Shown here in pieces: positions 1-7,274 of a stretch of DNA of 64,000 nucleotides. The translations under genes and the position numbers were made by a program. How positions within the stretch are numbered: position 1 is the stretch's first letter; each line of letters begins with the position of its first letter. The notes below the pieces were generated by a model. That model ran no database searches and was not told the origin of the DNA. It saw only the letters and a list, made by a program, of their open reading frames with translations. Source of the DNA: Streptomyces sp. CB02261 (GTDB lineage Bacteria > Actinomycetota > Actinomycetes > Streptomycetales > Streptomycetaceae); the NCBI RefSeq assembly GCF_001905665.1, contig NZ_LIVX01000003.1:1-64000 (forward strand), written 5' to 3'.

Positions 1-11
1 CTCTCCGTGAA
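1..11 (-). rRNA. 16S rRNA, 5' end only
   Basis: Read on the minus strand, the first bases give TTCACGGAGAG, which in Streptomyces runs straight into GTTTGATCCTGG, the universal 16S start. Aligning with E. coli puts the mature 5' end at about position 11. The rest of the gene and the operon lie beyond the left edge. The unmistakable 16S leader that follows supports the call. Confidence 0.9.
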
Positions 12-286
12 TGTTTACCCGTAATCGGGTGACACTCGCGTTGAGCGGGACAGTCAGGCCGGAATAGGGCCGACTGTCCACAGCGTCCTCGCTGTGTATG
101 TTGCCTACCAGTCCACAAGGGGCCGGCAGGACTTTCAAAGGAACCTCGCCATCCGAAGATGGACGGGGTATCAACTAATCTGGCGTTGATTTTTGGCACG
201 CTGTTGAGTTCTCAAGGAACGGACGCTTCCTTTGTACTCACCCTCTCGGGCTTTCCTCCGGGCTTCCCTTCGGTCTTGCGTTTCCG
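12..286 (-). ncRNA. 16S rRNA leader (pre-rRNA processing and antitermination region)
   Basis: This is the transcribed leader of the rRNA operon. Three hairpins are visible: ACCCG/CGGGT at 17-30, a long stem GACAGTC/GACTGTC with an inner GGCC pair at 49-78, and CACAGCG/CGCTGTG at 79-96. Such stems sit where RNase III and related nucleases process pre-rRNA. At 197-219 the minus strand contains TTGAGAACTCAACAGCGTG, the actinobacterial boxA-like antitermination element found before 16S genes. No protein gene is expected; the ORFs here are chance. Confidence 0.85.
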
Positions 287-292
287 ACTCTA
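287..292 (-). promoter_or_regulatory. rRNA promoter -10 (TAGAGT)
   Basis: The minus strand reads CTGATAGAGTCGG, which closely matches the start-proximal rrn promoters of Streptomyces. I see no good -35 hexamer at 16-19 bp, which is also common for these promoters. It is the last promoter before the leader, so transcription would start near 280. Confidence 0.6.
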
Positions 293-366
293 TCAGATCT
301 TTCGGCGTCTGATTCCCAGTCAGCGGGGTTTGTCTTTGCGGCTGTTGGGCCGTTCCGACGAGTGAG

Positions 367-372
367 ACTTTA
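367..372 (-). promoter_or_regulatory. second rRNA promoter -10 (TAAAGT)
   Basis: A TAAAGT hexamer on the minus strand, in AT-richer DNA than its surroundings. No convincing -35 partner is visible. Streptomyces rrn operons typically carry several tandem promoters, and this fits as the middle one of three. Confidence 0.45.
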
Positions 373-556
373 GCGGATTCCCTGCCTCCGACGCTAATCG
401 GGCGGCTGCGCTCAGGTTTCGAACGCGGATTCCTCATTTCGCAAAAACGCACGGAAAGCAGAACGGCACGACAAAGCACCGTCAGCTTCTGTGGGTCTTG
501 CGGGATGGCTGTCCGGGGCCGACCGGGGTCGGTGCTCACGTCGGACAACTCGGAGA

Positions 557-585
557 ACCTTACGGATCGGTCAATCCCGTGTCAA
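557..585 (-). promoter_or_regulatory. upstream rRNA promoter, TTGACA-N17-TAAGGT
   Basis: On the minus strand a consensus -35 (TTGACA, 585-580) and a good -10 (TAAGGT, 562-557) are separated by exactly 17 bp. This is the strongest housekeeping-type promoter in the region and would start transcription near 550, reading toward 16S. Its -35 lies on the same bases as the likely -35 of the oppositely directed trpS leader promoter (TGTCAA, 580-585). Confidence 0.75.
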
Positions 586-607
586 CCCCGGTCCTCCGGC
601 GTACGCT
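580..607 (+). promoter_or_regulatory. promoter of the trpS attenuator transcript
   Basis: TGTCAA at 580-585 and TACGCT at 602-607 are spaced 16 bp apart on the plus strand. The predicted transcription start falls on or next to the ATG at 614, so the leader peptide would be translated from a leaderless RNA. This agrees with the lack of a Shine-Dalgarno sequence before that ATG. The -35 is the reverse complement of the rRNA promoter -35. Confidence 0.5.
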
Positions 608-613
608 CAGCGC

Positions 614-655
614 ATGACTACGCGTGCGCACACCACCCAGTGGTGGGCCGCCTGA
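614..655 (+). CDS. Trp attenuator leader peptide (13 aa, tandem Trp codons)
   Basis: The tiny ORF MTTRAHTTQWWAA has two adjacent TGG codons (641-646) followed by two Ala codons and TGA. It precedes trpS and ends inside the first arm of a chain of alternative hairpins, the classical arrangement for sensing charged tRNA-Trp. It has no ribosome-binding site but sits 6 nt after a -10-like TACGCT, so it is probably leaderless. Ribosome-mediated attenuation of the antibiotic-resistant TrpRS gene is established in S. coelicolor; this is the equivalent leader. Confidence 0.9.
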   Translation: MTTRAHTTQWWAA

Positions 656-705
656 CGGCGGCCCGCACTCGCGCATGCATCACGCGGCCGCCGCCTCGGC
701 GGCCG
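645..705 (+). promoter_or_regulatory. transcription attenuator with mutually exclusive hairpins, upstream of trpS
   Basis: Four arms can be read. A is GGGCCGCC at 645-652, B is GGCGGCCC at 657-664, C is CGGCCGCC at 685-692 and D is GGCGGCCG at 698-705. A pairs perfectly with B (8 bp, 4-nt loop) and C with D (8 bp, 5-nt loop). B also pairs with C (GGCGGCC 657-663 with GGCCGCC 686-692). A ribosome stalled on the Trp codons would cover A, free B to pair with C, and prevent the C:D stem. When tRNA-Trp is charged, A:B and C:D form and transcription stops. C:D lacks a U-tract, as is normal for high-GC terminators. Confidence 0.85.
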
Positions 706-772
706 TTCGCGTATCCCCCTCCGGGAGCCGGCCGTCGGGTCGGCGCACAGGAGAAGAGGGAGAACGTACGGG

Positions 773-1771
773 ATGACGAGGATCTTCAGCGGGGTCAAGC
801 CGACCGGGCACCTGACGCTGGGCAACTACCTCGGGGCCGTCCGGCGGTGGGTCGAGGTCGATCAGCATCGGGCGGAGGCGCTGTTCAGCGTCGTGGATCT
901 GCACGCGCTGACCGTCGAGCACGACCCTGGGCGGGTCCGGCGGCTCAGTCGACAGGCGGCCACGCTGCTGCTGGCCGCCGGGCTCGATCCTGAGCTGTGC
1001 ACCTTGTTCGTGCAGAGCCATGTGGACGAGCACGCGCGGCTGTCGTATCTGCTGGAGTGCACAGCCACGGACGGCGAGCTGCGGCGGATGATCCAGTACA
1101 AGGAGAAGAGCGTCCGGGCCCGGGCGGCTGGGGAGGGTGTGCGGCTGTCGTTGCTGACGTATCCGGTGCTGATGGCGGCGGACATCCTGGCGTACGGGGC
1201 GGACGAGGTGCCCGTGGGTGAGGACCAGACGCAGCACGTGGAGCTGACCCGGGACCTGGCGGTGCGGTTCAACCAGCGGTACGGGCACACGTTCACGGTG
1301 CCGAGGGCGACGCGGCCGGAGGTGGCGGCGCGGGTCATGGACCTGCAGGACCCGCTGTCGAAGATGGGGAAGTCGCATGCGAACGGGGCCGGGATCGTCT
1401 ATCTGCTCGACGACGCGGAGACCGTGCGGCGGAAGATCATGCGGGCCGTGACCGACAGCGGACGGGACGTGGAGTACGACCGGGACGTCCGGCCGGGGAT
1501 CGCGAATCTGCTCGATCTGCTGGCGGCCGCGACAGGTGGGAACCCGAAGGAGCTGGCCGGTGTATATGAATCGTACGGAGCGTTGAAAAAGGACACGGCG
1601 GAGGCGGTGGTCGAGCTGCTGAGGCCCGTGCGGGAGCGGCATGCCGAGCTCGCGGCGGACCCCGGCTTCGTGGATCAGGTGCTGAGGGAGGGGGCCGAGC
1701 GGGCCCGGGGGACGGCGCGGCCTCTGGTGGACCGGGCCTATGGCGCGATCGGGCTGTTGCCTGCCGGGTGA
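773..1771 (+). CDS. trpS: tryptophanyl-tRNA synthetase, auxiliary (TrpRS1-type)
   Basis: This enzyme charges tRNA-Trp with tryptophan in the cytoplasm. The 332-aa protein is a compact class I synthetase with the HIGH-equivalent PTGHLTLGNYLG near residue 11 and the KMSKS-equivalent KMGKS near residue 200. Its position under a Trp-codon attenuator marks it as the inducible auxiliary enzyme. In S. coelicolor that enzyme (SCO3334) confers resistance to indolmycin-type inhibitors, and a housekeeping copy is expected elsewhere. The start ATG follows a purine-rich stretch (GGAGAAGAGGGAG). Its 3' end overlaps the convergent GlxA-type regulator by 34 bp. Inhibitor resistance is inferred from context, not from residues I can test. 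Confidence 0.95.
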   Translation: MTRIFSGVKPTGHLTLGNYLGAVRRWVEVDQHRAEALFSVVDLHALTVEHDPGRVRRLSRQAATLLLAAGLDPELCTLFVQSHVDEHARLSYLLECTATDGELRRMIQYKEKSVRARAAGEGVRLSLLTYPVLMAADILAYGADEVPVGEDQTQHVELTRDLAVRFNQRYGHTFTVPRATRPEVAARVMDLQDPLSKMGKSHANGAGIVYLLDDAETVRRKIMRAVTDSGRDVEYDRDVRPGIANLLDLLAAATGGNPKELAGVYESYGALKKDTAEAVVELLRPVRERHAELAADPGFVDQVLREGAERARGTARPLVDRAYGAIGLLPAG

Positions 1772-2781
1772 CGGAACGCGTTGCGGTAGTCGCGTGGGCT
1801 GGTGGCGAGGTGCGAGGCGAAGTGCTGGCGCATCGTGACCTCGCTGCCGAAGCCCGCGCGGCGGGCCACCTGGGGGAGGGGGTGGTCGGTGAGTTCGAGG
1901 AGTTTCTGGGCGGCGGCGACGCGCTGGCCGATGAGCCAGTGCAGGGGGGTGGTTCCGGTGGTGGCCTGGAAGTGGCGGGCGAAGGAGCGGGGGGACATCC
2001 CGGCTCGGGCGGCGAGGGACGCGACGGTGTGGGGCTCGTCGAGGTGGGCGAGGGCATGGGCGCGGACGGCGGCCAGGGCGTCGGCGTCGCGGTCGGCACG
2101 GGGGGTGGGGTGCTCGATGAACTGGGCCTGGGTGCCGGTGCGGAAGGGGGCGGTGACCATCGCGCGGGCGATGGAGGCGGCGGCTTCGGCTCCGTGGGCG
2201 GTGCGGACGAGGTGGAGGCAGAGGTCGATCCCGGCGGCGGTGCCGGCGGAGGTCCAGACGCCGGTGTCCTCGACGAAGAGGGCGTCGGGTTCGACCTGGA
2301 CGTTCGGGTGGCGGGTGGCCAGGGTCCTGGCGAGGTGCCAGTGGGTGACGGCGCGGCGGCCGTCGAGGAGTCCGGCGCGGGCGAGCACGAAGGCGCCGGC
2401 GCAGAGCGAGGCGACCGGTATGCCGGCGGTGTGGGCGCGGCGGAGGGCGTCGAGGACGGGGGCCGGGAGGTCGGCGTCGGGGTCTTCGATGCCGGGGACG
2501 AGGACCAGGTCGGTGGGGGTGAGGTCGTCGAGCCAGGTGAGGGGGCGGTCGGGGGTGAGGGTGAGGCCGCCGCGCAGCGGGATGGGGGTGTGCGGGTCGG
2601 CGGCGGCCCTGTGGAGTTCGAAGGGTGGGACGCCTCGGAGGGTGCGGTCGCTGCCCCAGACCTCGGTGATGACCGAGACGTCGAACGCGCGGACGCCGGG
2701 GAAGGAGAGAAGGGCGACGCGCTGGGGGCGGGGCGTGGCGGTGGGCGGCACGTGTGGCAGTAAACCATCGATCGCTGTCAT
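1738..2781 (-). CDS. GlxA family transcriptional regulator (DJ-1/PfpI + AraC)
   Basis: A 347-aa regulator with two parts. Residues about 20-190 form a DJ-1/PfpI glutamine-amidotransferase-like domain with the nucleophile-elbow Cys127 (SLCAGAF). Residues about 245-340 form an AraC-type double helix-turn-helix (VASLAARAGMSPRSFARHF). In this family the DJ-1 part acts as a sensor rather than an enzyme. It is divergent from the cysteine hydrolase at 2827 across only 45 bp, a pairing that often means regulator and target. Its tail overlaps trpS by 34 bp on the opposite strand. Confidence 0.93.
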   Translation of the reverse strand: MTAIDGLLPHVPPTATPRPQRVALLSFPGVRAFDVSVITEVWGSDRTLRGVPPFELHRAAADPHTPIPLRGGLTLTPDRPLTWLDDLTPTDLVLVPGIEDPDADLPAPVLDALRRAHTAGIPVASLCAGAFVLARAGLLDGRRAVTHWHLARTLATRHPNVQVEPDALFVEDTGVWTSAGTAAGIDLCLHLVRTAHGAEAAASIARAMVTAPFRTGTQAQFIEHPTPRADRDADALAAVRAHALAHLDEPHTVASLAARAGMSPRSFARHFQATTGTTPLHWLIGQRVAAAQKLLELTDHPLPQVARRAGFGSEVTMRQHFASHLATSPRDYRNAFRHPAGNSPIAP

Positions 2782-2826
2782 TCACTCCTCTGGGAGAGCC
2801 GTCGGGCCGGGGGAAGGATCGTGGCT

Positions 2827-3423
2827 ATGGAGATCGCACAGAACGCAGCGCTGGTTGTCATCGACGTACAGAAGGGCTTCGAGGATGAGTTCTGGGGGCG
2901 GCGGAACAATCCGTCGGCGGAGGAGAACATCGCGGCTCTGATCGACCTGTGGCAGGAGACGGGTCGGCCGGTCGTCTTCGTGCGGCACGACTCGCCGGAG
3001 GGCTCTCGTTCGCCGCTGCGGACGGGGTACGCGGGGAACGCGTTCAAGGACTTCGTCGAGGAGCGGCGGGGGAAGGGCGGTGGTCCGGAGCTGCTCGTGA
3101 CGAAGACCGTGAACTCGGCCTTCTACGGGGAGCCGTCGCTGGACGGGTGGCTGAGCGGGCAGGACGTCGCGCAGATCGTGATCGTCGGGATCCAGACGAA
3201 CATGTGCAACGAGACGACCGCGCGGATGGGCGGGAACCTCGGGTACGACGTGGTGTTCCCGTTGGACGCGATGCACACCTTCGACCTGGAGGGGCCGTTC
3301 GGGTGGTCGCGGAGCGCGGATGAGCTGGCACAGGCGACGGCCGTGTCCCTGCACGGGGGCGGGTTCGCGAAGGTCGTGTCGACGGAGGAGGTCGTGAAGG
3401 GGGCGGCCGCCGGGGTCCGGTGA
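2827..3423 (+). CDS. isochorismatase-family cysteine hydrolase
   Basis: A 198-aa hydrolase of the isochorismatase/nicotinamidase fold. The catalytic triad is visible: Asp13 (VIDVQ), Lys93 (VTKTVNSAF) and Cys127 (TNMCNETTARMG). The GGGGGAAGGA purine tract lies a normal distance before ATG 2827 and only 2-3 nt from the GTG at 2821, so I chose the ATG. The substrate cannot be read from sequence; amides and isochorismate-like ethers are typical. It is probably controlled by the divergent GlxA-type regulator. Confidence 0.9.
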   Translation: MEIAQNAALVVIDVQKGFEDEFWGRRNNPSAEENIAALIDLWQETGRPVVFVRHDSPEGSRSPLRTGYAGNAFKDFVEERRGKGGGPELLVTKTVNSAFYGEPSLDGWLSGQDVAQIVIVGIQTNMCNETTARMGGNLGYDVVFPLDAMHTFDLEGPFGWSRSADELAQATAVSLHGGGFAKVVSTEEVVKGAAAGVR

Positions 3424-3445
3424 CCCCGGCGGGGCGGGCGGGGCG

Positions 3446-4255
3446 TCAGCTGGTGCCGGAGGCGAGTTCGCGGCTGCGGTCGCGGGCGGCTTCGAGGGCG
3501 GCGATGAGGGCGGCGCGGACGCCGTGGTTCTCGAGCTCGCGGATGGCGCTGATGGTGGTGCCGGCGGGGGAGGTGACGGCTTCGCGGAGCTTGACGGGGT
3601 GTTCGCCGCTGTCGCGGAGCATCACGGCGGCGCCGATGGCGGCCTGGACGATGAGGTCGTGGGCCTGGGCGCGGGGCAGGCCGAGGAGGATGCCGGCGTC
3701 GGTCATGGCCTCGACGAGGAAGTAGAAGTAGGCGGGGCCCGAGCCGGAGAGGGCGGTGGCTGCGTCCTGCTGGGACTCGGGGACGCGGAGGGTCTTGCCG
3801 ACGCCGCCGAAGATCTCCTCGGTGTGGGCGAGGTGCTCGGGGGTGGCGTGGCTGCCGGCCGAGATGACGGACATGCCCTCGTCGACGAGGACGGGGGTGT
3901 TGGGCATGACGCGGACGACGGGGGTGCCGGTGGTGAGGCGGTCCTCGATGAAGGAGGTGGGGATACCGGCGGCGGCGCTGATGACCAGGCGGTCGGCGGC
4001 GACGTGGGGGGCGAGTTCGTCGAGGAGGCGGCCCATGTCCTGGGGCTTGACGGCCAGGATGAGGGTGTCGGCGCGCTTGGCGGCCTCGGCGTTGGTGACG
4101 GTCTCGACGCCGTAGCGGGTGCGGAGTTCTTCGGCGCGTTCGGCGCGGCGGGCGGTGACCAGGAGGTTCGCGGGGCGCCAGCCGGCGCGGATCATGCCGC
4201 TGAGGAGCGCTTCACCGATCTTGCCGGTGCCGAGGACTGCGACGGTCTGGGTCAT
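3446..4255 (-). CDS. proC: pyrroline-5-carboxylate reductase
   Basis: ProC makes L-proline from pyrroline-5-carboxylate with NAD(P)H in the cytoplasm. The protein starts with a Rossmann glycine motif (VLGTGKIGEALLSG, residues 7-20). The C-terminal dimerisation region includes ALSGSGPAYFY and SPAGTTISAI, both hallmarks of the family. Starting at ATG 4255 gives 269 aa, the usual family length, and this ATG is preceded by GAGGTG; the open frame continues 13 codons upstream without better evidence. It converges on the cysteine hydrolase with 22 bp between stops. Confidence 0.95.
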   Translation of the reverse strand: MTQTVAVLGTGKIGEALLSGMIRAGWRPANLLVTARRAERAEELRTRYGVETVTNAEAAKRADTLILAVKPQDMGRLLDELAPHVAADRLVISAAAGIPTSFIEDRLTTGTPVVRVMPNTPVLVDEGMSVISAGSHATPEHLAHTEEIFGGVGKTLRVPESQQDAATALSGSGPAYFYFLVEAMTDAGILLGLPRAQAHDLIVQAAIGAAVMLRDSGEHPVKLREAVTSPAGTTISAIRELENHGVRAALIAALEAARDRSRELASGTS

Positions 4256-4339
4256 GGCTCTGTTCACCTCGCCGGAGGGGGTACGTGTCGTCATCCTCGC
4301 ACCGGCGGGCCGGGTGGTGTGCGGGTGTCCGAGGGGCGG

Positions 4340-5077
4340 TCACGCGGTGCGGCGGCGGAGGGTGGCCGCGCCGAGGGTGAGGACGAGGAGTGCGCAGCCT
4401 GCGACGACGAGGGCGTCGCGGACGAAGTCGCCGGTGATGTCGGGGTGGCGGAGGACCTGGTTCATGCCGTCGACGGCGTAGGACATCGGGAGGGCGTCGG
4501 AGATCGCTTCGAGGGCGGGGGCCATCCGGTCGCGTGGGGTGAAGAGTCCACAGAGGAGCAGCTGGGGGAAGATCACCGCCGGCATGAACTGGACGGCTTG
4601 GAACTCGGAGGCGGCGAAGGCGGAGACGAAGAGGCCGAGGGCGGTGCCGAGGAGGGCGTCGAGGAGGGCGACCAGGAGGAGGAGCCAGGGGGAGCCGATG
4701 ACGTCGAGGCCGAGGAACCAGACGGCGAGGCCGGTGGCCAGGGTGGACTGGACGACGGCGAGGAGTCCGAAGGCGAGGGCGTAGCCGGCGATGAGGTCGG
4801 CTTTGCCGAGGGGCATGGCGAGGAGGCGTTCCAGGGTGCCGGAGGTGCGTTCGCGGAGGGTGGCGATGGAGGTGACCAGGAACATCGTGATGAGGGGGAA
4901 GATGCCGAGCAGCGAGGCGCCGATGTTGTCGAAGGTGCCCGGGCTTCCGTCGAAGACGTAGCGCAGCAGGAAGAGCATGAGGCAGGGCACGAGGAGCATG
5001 AGGGCGATCGAGCGCGGGTCGTGGCGCAGCTGACGCAGGACGCGGGCGGCGGTGGCGAGGGTGCGGGCGCTGCTCAT
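4340..5077 (-). CDS. ABC-2 type transporter permease
   Basis: A 245-aa integral membrane protein with about six hydrophobic segments (for example IALMLLVPCLMLFLL near residue 25 and WLLLLVALLDALLG in the middle), typical of ABC-2 drug or polysaccharide export permeases. It contains the family-like TSIATLRERTSGTLERLLAMPL loop region. Its ATG overlaps the TGA of the ATPase gene (ATGA at 5074-5077), so the two are translationally coupled and form one exporter. The reading frame is open further upstream but only inside the ATPase gene. The substrate is unknown. Confidence 0.92.
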   Translation of the reverse strand: MSSARTLATAARVLRQLRHDPRSIALMLLVPCLMLFLLRYVFDGSPGTFDNIGASLLGIFPLITMFLVTSIATLRERTSGTLERLLAMPLGKADLIAGYALAFGLLAVVQSTLATGLAVWFLGLDVIGSPWLLLLVALLDALLGTALGLFVSAFAASEFQAVQFMPAVIFPQLLLCGLFTPRDRMAPALEAISDALPMSYAVDGMNQVLRHPDITGDFVRDALVVAGCALLVLTLGAATLRRRTA

Positions 5078-5925
5078 GGCCGGGGCTCCTCTTGGGTGGT
5101 TCGGGGGTGCGTGGCTCGGGCGGCGGCGGCGTCGACGAGGTGGAGGAAGGCTTCTTCGACAGTGGCGGTGTCGTTGCGGCGGCGGAGGGCTTCGGGGGTG
5201 TCGTCGGCGAGGATCTCGCCTTCGCGCATGAGGAGGAGCTGGTGGCAGCGTTCGGCCTCGTCCATGACGTGTGAGGAGACGAGGAGGGTCGTGCCGCGGT
5301 CGGCGGCGATCTGGTGGAAGAGGTTCCACAGGTCGCGGCGGAGGACGGGGTCGAGGCCGACGGTGGGTTCGTCGAGGACGAGGAGTTCCGGGGTGCCGAG
5401 GAGGGCGACGGCGAGGGAGACCCGGCTGCGCTGGCCGCCGGAGAGCCGGCCGGCGAGGGAGTCGGCGTGGGAGGTGAGGTCGACGTCGCCGAGGGCGCGG
5501 TCGACGGTGGTGCGGCGCTCCTGGCGGTGGGCGCGGCCGGGGAGCAGTACGGCGGCGAAGTAGTCGAGGTTCTGGCGGACGGTGAGGTCGTCGTAGACGG
5601 AGGGGGCCTGGGTGACGTAGCCGATGCGGGAGCGGAGGGTGGGGTCGCCGGCGGGGTGGCCGAGGACCTGGAGGGTGCCGTCGACGTTGGCCTGGGTTCC
5701 GACGATGGCGCGCATGAGGGTGGTCTTGCCGCAGCCGGAGGGGCCGAGGAGGCCGGTGATGCGGCCGGCGGGGACGGTGAAGTCGAGGCCGCGCAGGACG
5801 GTGCGGGTGCCGCGGACGGCGGTGAGGCCGTGTGCGGTGATGGCCGGGGTCTCGGTGGCGGGCTCCGGTGGGGCGGGCGGGGCGTCGGCCTTGTCGGCGG
5901 CCTCACCCGCCGGGTAATTCATCAT
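5074..5925 (-). CDS. ABC transporter ATP-binding protein (exporter)
   Basis: A 283-aa ATPase that energises the downstream ABC-2 permease. Walker A is GPSGCGKTT (61-69), the signature is LSGGQ (161-165) and Walker B is LLVLDEP (181-187), followed by an H-loop (SSH). A proline/alanine-rich 25-residue N-terminal tail precedes the domain. Promoter elements TTGACC and CACTAT place transcription start at the ATG, so the mRNA is probably leaderless. A perfect palindrome covers the start codon. The pattern suggests a repressed, inducible efflux pump, but no repressor gene is adjacent. Confidence 0.92.
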   Translation of the reverse strand: MMNYPAGEAADKADAPPAPPEPATETPAITAHGLTAVRGTRTVLRGLDFTVPAGRITGLLGPSGCGKTTLMRAIVGTQANVDGTLQVLGHPAGDPTLRSRIGYVTQAPSVYDDLTVRQNLDYFAAVLLPGRAHRQERRTTVDRALGDVDLTSHADSLAGRLSGGQRSRVSLAVALLGTPELLVLDEPTVGLDPVLRRDLWNLFHQIAADRGTTLLVSSHVMDEAERCHQLLLMREGEILADDTPEALRRRNDTATVEEAFLHLVDAAAARATHPRTTQEEPRP

Positions 5926-5934
5926 GTGATGAAT
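5917..5934. promoter_or_regulatory. 18-bp palindromic operator on the ABC exporter start codon
   Basis: ATTCATCA-TG-TGATGAAT is a perfect inverted repeat with 8-bp arms. It overlaps the last bases of the -10, the predicted transcription start and the first two Met codons of the ATPase gene. A dimeric repressor (PadR, MarR, GntR or TetR type) bound here would block initiation. Which family binds is not known. Confidence 0.6.
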
Positions 5935-5962
5935 AGTGCGCCTGGGGGTGCCGAGGGGTCAA
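5933..5962 (-). promoter_or_regulatory. promoter of the ABC exporter operon
   Basis: On the minus strand TTGACC (5962-5957) and CACTAT (5938-5933) are spaced 18 bp. The -10 ends 7 nt before the ATG at 5925, the spacing expected for a leaderless transcript. Confidence 0.55.
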
Positions 5963-6009
5963 GAGCTGGGTGGCACCCAGGGTGCGCGGTGGGGTGGCTT
6001 GCCGGTGGG

Positions 6010-6135
6010 TCCGCAGGCCCGTGCTCGGCCGTGGGCCCGTGCGGGCCGCGGGCCCGTGCTCGGCCGTGGGCCCGTGCGGGCCGCGGGCCCGTGCTCGGCC
6101 GTGGGCCCGTGCGGGCCGCAGGCCCGTGCTCGGCT
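6010..6135. repeat. 35-bp GC-rich tandem repeat (about 3.5 units)
   Basis: A unit beginning GTGCTCGGCCGTGGGCCCGT recurs at 6021, 6056, 6091 and 6126, exactly 35 bp apart, with a partial unit before the first. Copies are nearly identical (one G/A change near 6119). Each unit can fold through GGGCCC and GGGCCGCGGGCCC pairings. It occupies the gene-free stretch 5935-6266 between the exporter promoter and the membrane-protein gene. No gene is apparent in this stretch; ORFs through it are artefacts of the repeat. Confidence 0.9.
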
Positions 6136-6266
6136 ACGAGCCGTTGGCATGGCGCTGCGGCCGGTGGCGGTGGGGGCCGGTGGGCGGTGAAGGGCTCCCG
6201 GCTGGCGGGCGGGGGCGCTTACCCGTTCCGTCCTTGCGGGGCGGGTGGGGGGCCACCACCGGCGGG

Positions 6267-6782
6267 TCAGCGGCGCTTGGGCTTTTTGCGGGCGGCTGGG
6301 TTGCCGGTGCGGGTGCCGCGGCGCTTCTCGAACTGGTCGCGGGCCTTGTCGTACTCCGCGCGGCGCAGCTTCTCGCCGGGGGCCTCGACGAGGCAGCGGA
6401 CGCCGTACGCGAGGAGCGAGCCGATGAAGCCGATCGCCTTGAGGCTGCGCAGGGCCTCCTCGCGGGCCGGGTCGACCGGGCGGCGGAGGAAGCCCTCCCA
6501 GGTCTTGCGGAAGGCGATGGCGCTGCAGACCGCGAACATGACGACGACCAGCGTGTTGACGATGCCGCCGACGTCGGCGATCTGCAGGCCCTCGTAGCCG
6601 AAGCGCAGCACGAGGCAGGCCGCGACGGCGACCGCGAGCGAGCCGGCGGCCAGGCCCGCGCGGCGCAGCGCGTACCGGCCGCCGTGGTCGACCCAGGTCG
6701 TGCCGAAGAAACGGATCTCCTCGGGCTGGGGACCGGCGGGCGTGCCGCCGGTCGTGCGGGGGGTCTGCTCGTCGTCGCTCAC
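6267..6782 (-). CDS. conserved two-TM membrane protein
   Basis: A 171-aa protein of unknown function. It has an N-terminal soluble stretch rich in Pro/Thr, two hydrophobic segments near residues 45-62 and 72-90, and a highly basic C-terminus ending in KKPKRR. I chose the GTG at 6782 because GATAAT (6795-6790) lies 7 nt upstream, a leaderless configuration; there is no Shine-Dalgarno sequence. I do not recognise the family beyond seeing it as a Streptomyces conserved membrane protein. Confidence 0.8.
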   Translation of the reverse strand: MSDDEQTPRTTGGTPAGPQPEEIRFFGTTWVDHGGRYALRRAGLAAGSLAVAVAACLVLRFGYEGLQIADVGGIVNTLVVVMFAVCSAIAFRKTWEGFLRRPVDPAREEALRSLKAIGFIGSLLAYGVRCLVEAPGEKLRRAEYDKARDQFEKRRGTRTGNPAARKKPKRR

Positions 6783-6817
6783 GGGGTCGATTATCCCCGG
6801 GGCGACCGAGGAGACCC

Positions 6818-7117
6818 TCAGGCGCAGCGCGGTGCGACGAGGCCGTCGCTGCCCGTGTTCACGTACGCGTCGGAGATGTACTCGCCGGGCGCGATGCTGT
6901 CCCAGATCCGCGTGGTGCCGTACGGGCCGCTGATCCACTCGCCGTACTTCTGGCAGGAGATCATCACCGTGGCGCCCAGGGGCAGCACCCGGACGACCGG
7001 GTACGCGGTGCTCGGGCCCGAGCGCACGTTGACCCGGTAGCCCGGCGCGACCGCGTAGCGCGTCGCGCTCAGTGCGGTCACGGTGTCCCCCACGACGTTC
7101 TTCTCGTCCGTACCCAT
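6818..7117 (-). CDS. small SH3b-domain protein
   Basis: A 99-aa protein consisting of a short N-terminal tail and one bacterial SH3 (SH3_3-like) domain. The typical VNVRSGPSTAYPVVRVLPLG strand pattern begins near residue 29. Two Cys residues (SCQKYGEW and the C-terminal PRCA) could form a disulfide, but no signal peptide is visible. The ATG at 7117 is preceded by GGGGGAGG. SH3b domains often bind peptidoglycan or peptides; the role here is unknown. It is divergent from the Ser/Thr kinase. Confidence 0.8.
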   Translation of the reverse strand: MGTDEKNVVGDTVTALSATRYAVAPGYRVNVRSGPSTAYPVVRVLPLGATVMISCQKYGEWISGPYGTTRIWDSIAPGEYISDAYVNTGSDGLVAPRCA

Positions 7118-7274
7118 GCTGTCCTCCCCCTTGGCGCAAAAGCGCTCCACAGAGTTTCACTCTCCGCGACGCGCAGGCTAGCAAGCCCCACCGACATCGG
7201 GGATGCCATGGACTAGGCTCCGTCGGGTCGCGCACGTGCGCGCGAGGTGACGGGTGATCACACGGGGGTGGGCG

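Noticed and set aside
171..548. ORFs inside the rRNA leader and promoter region
   Set aside because: The segment is a rRNA leader with promoters and hairpins; codon bias is not Streptomyces-like.
680..2785. 701-aa minus-strand open frame across trpS and the GlxA-type regulator
   Set aside because: It is a shadow of real genes in other frames; composition is Arg/Pro/His low complexity, and it has no recognisable fold.
6010..6135. CRISPR-like array
   Set aside because: The 35-bp units are directly adjacent without unique spacers and there are no cas genes, so it is a tandem repeat.
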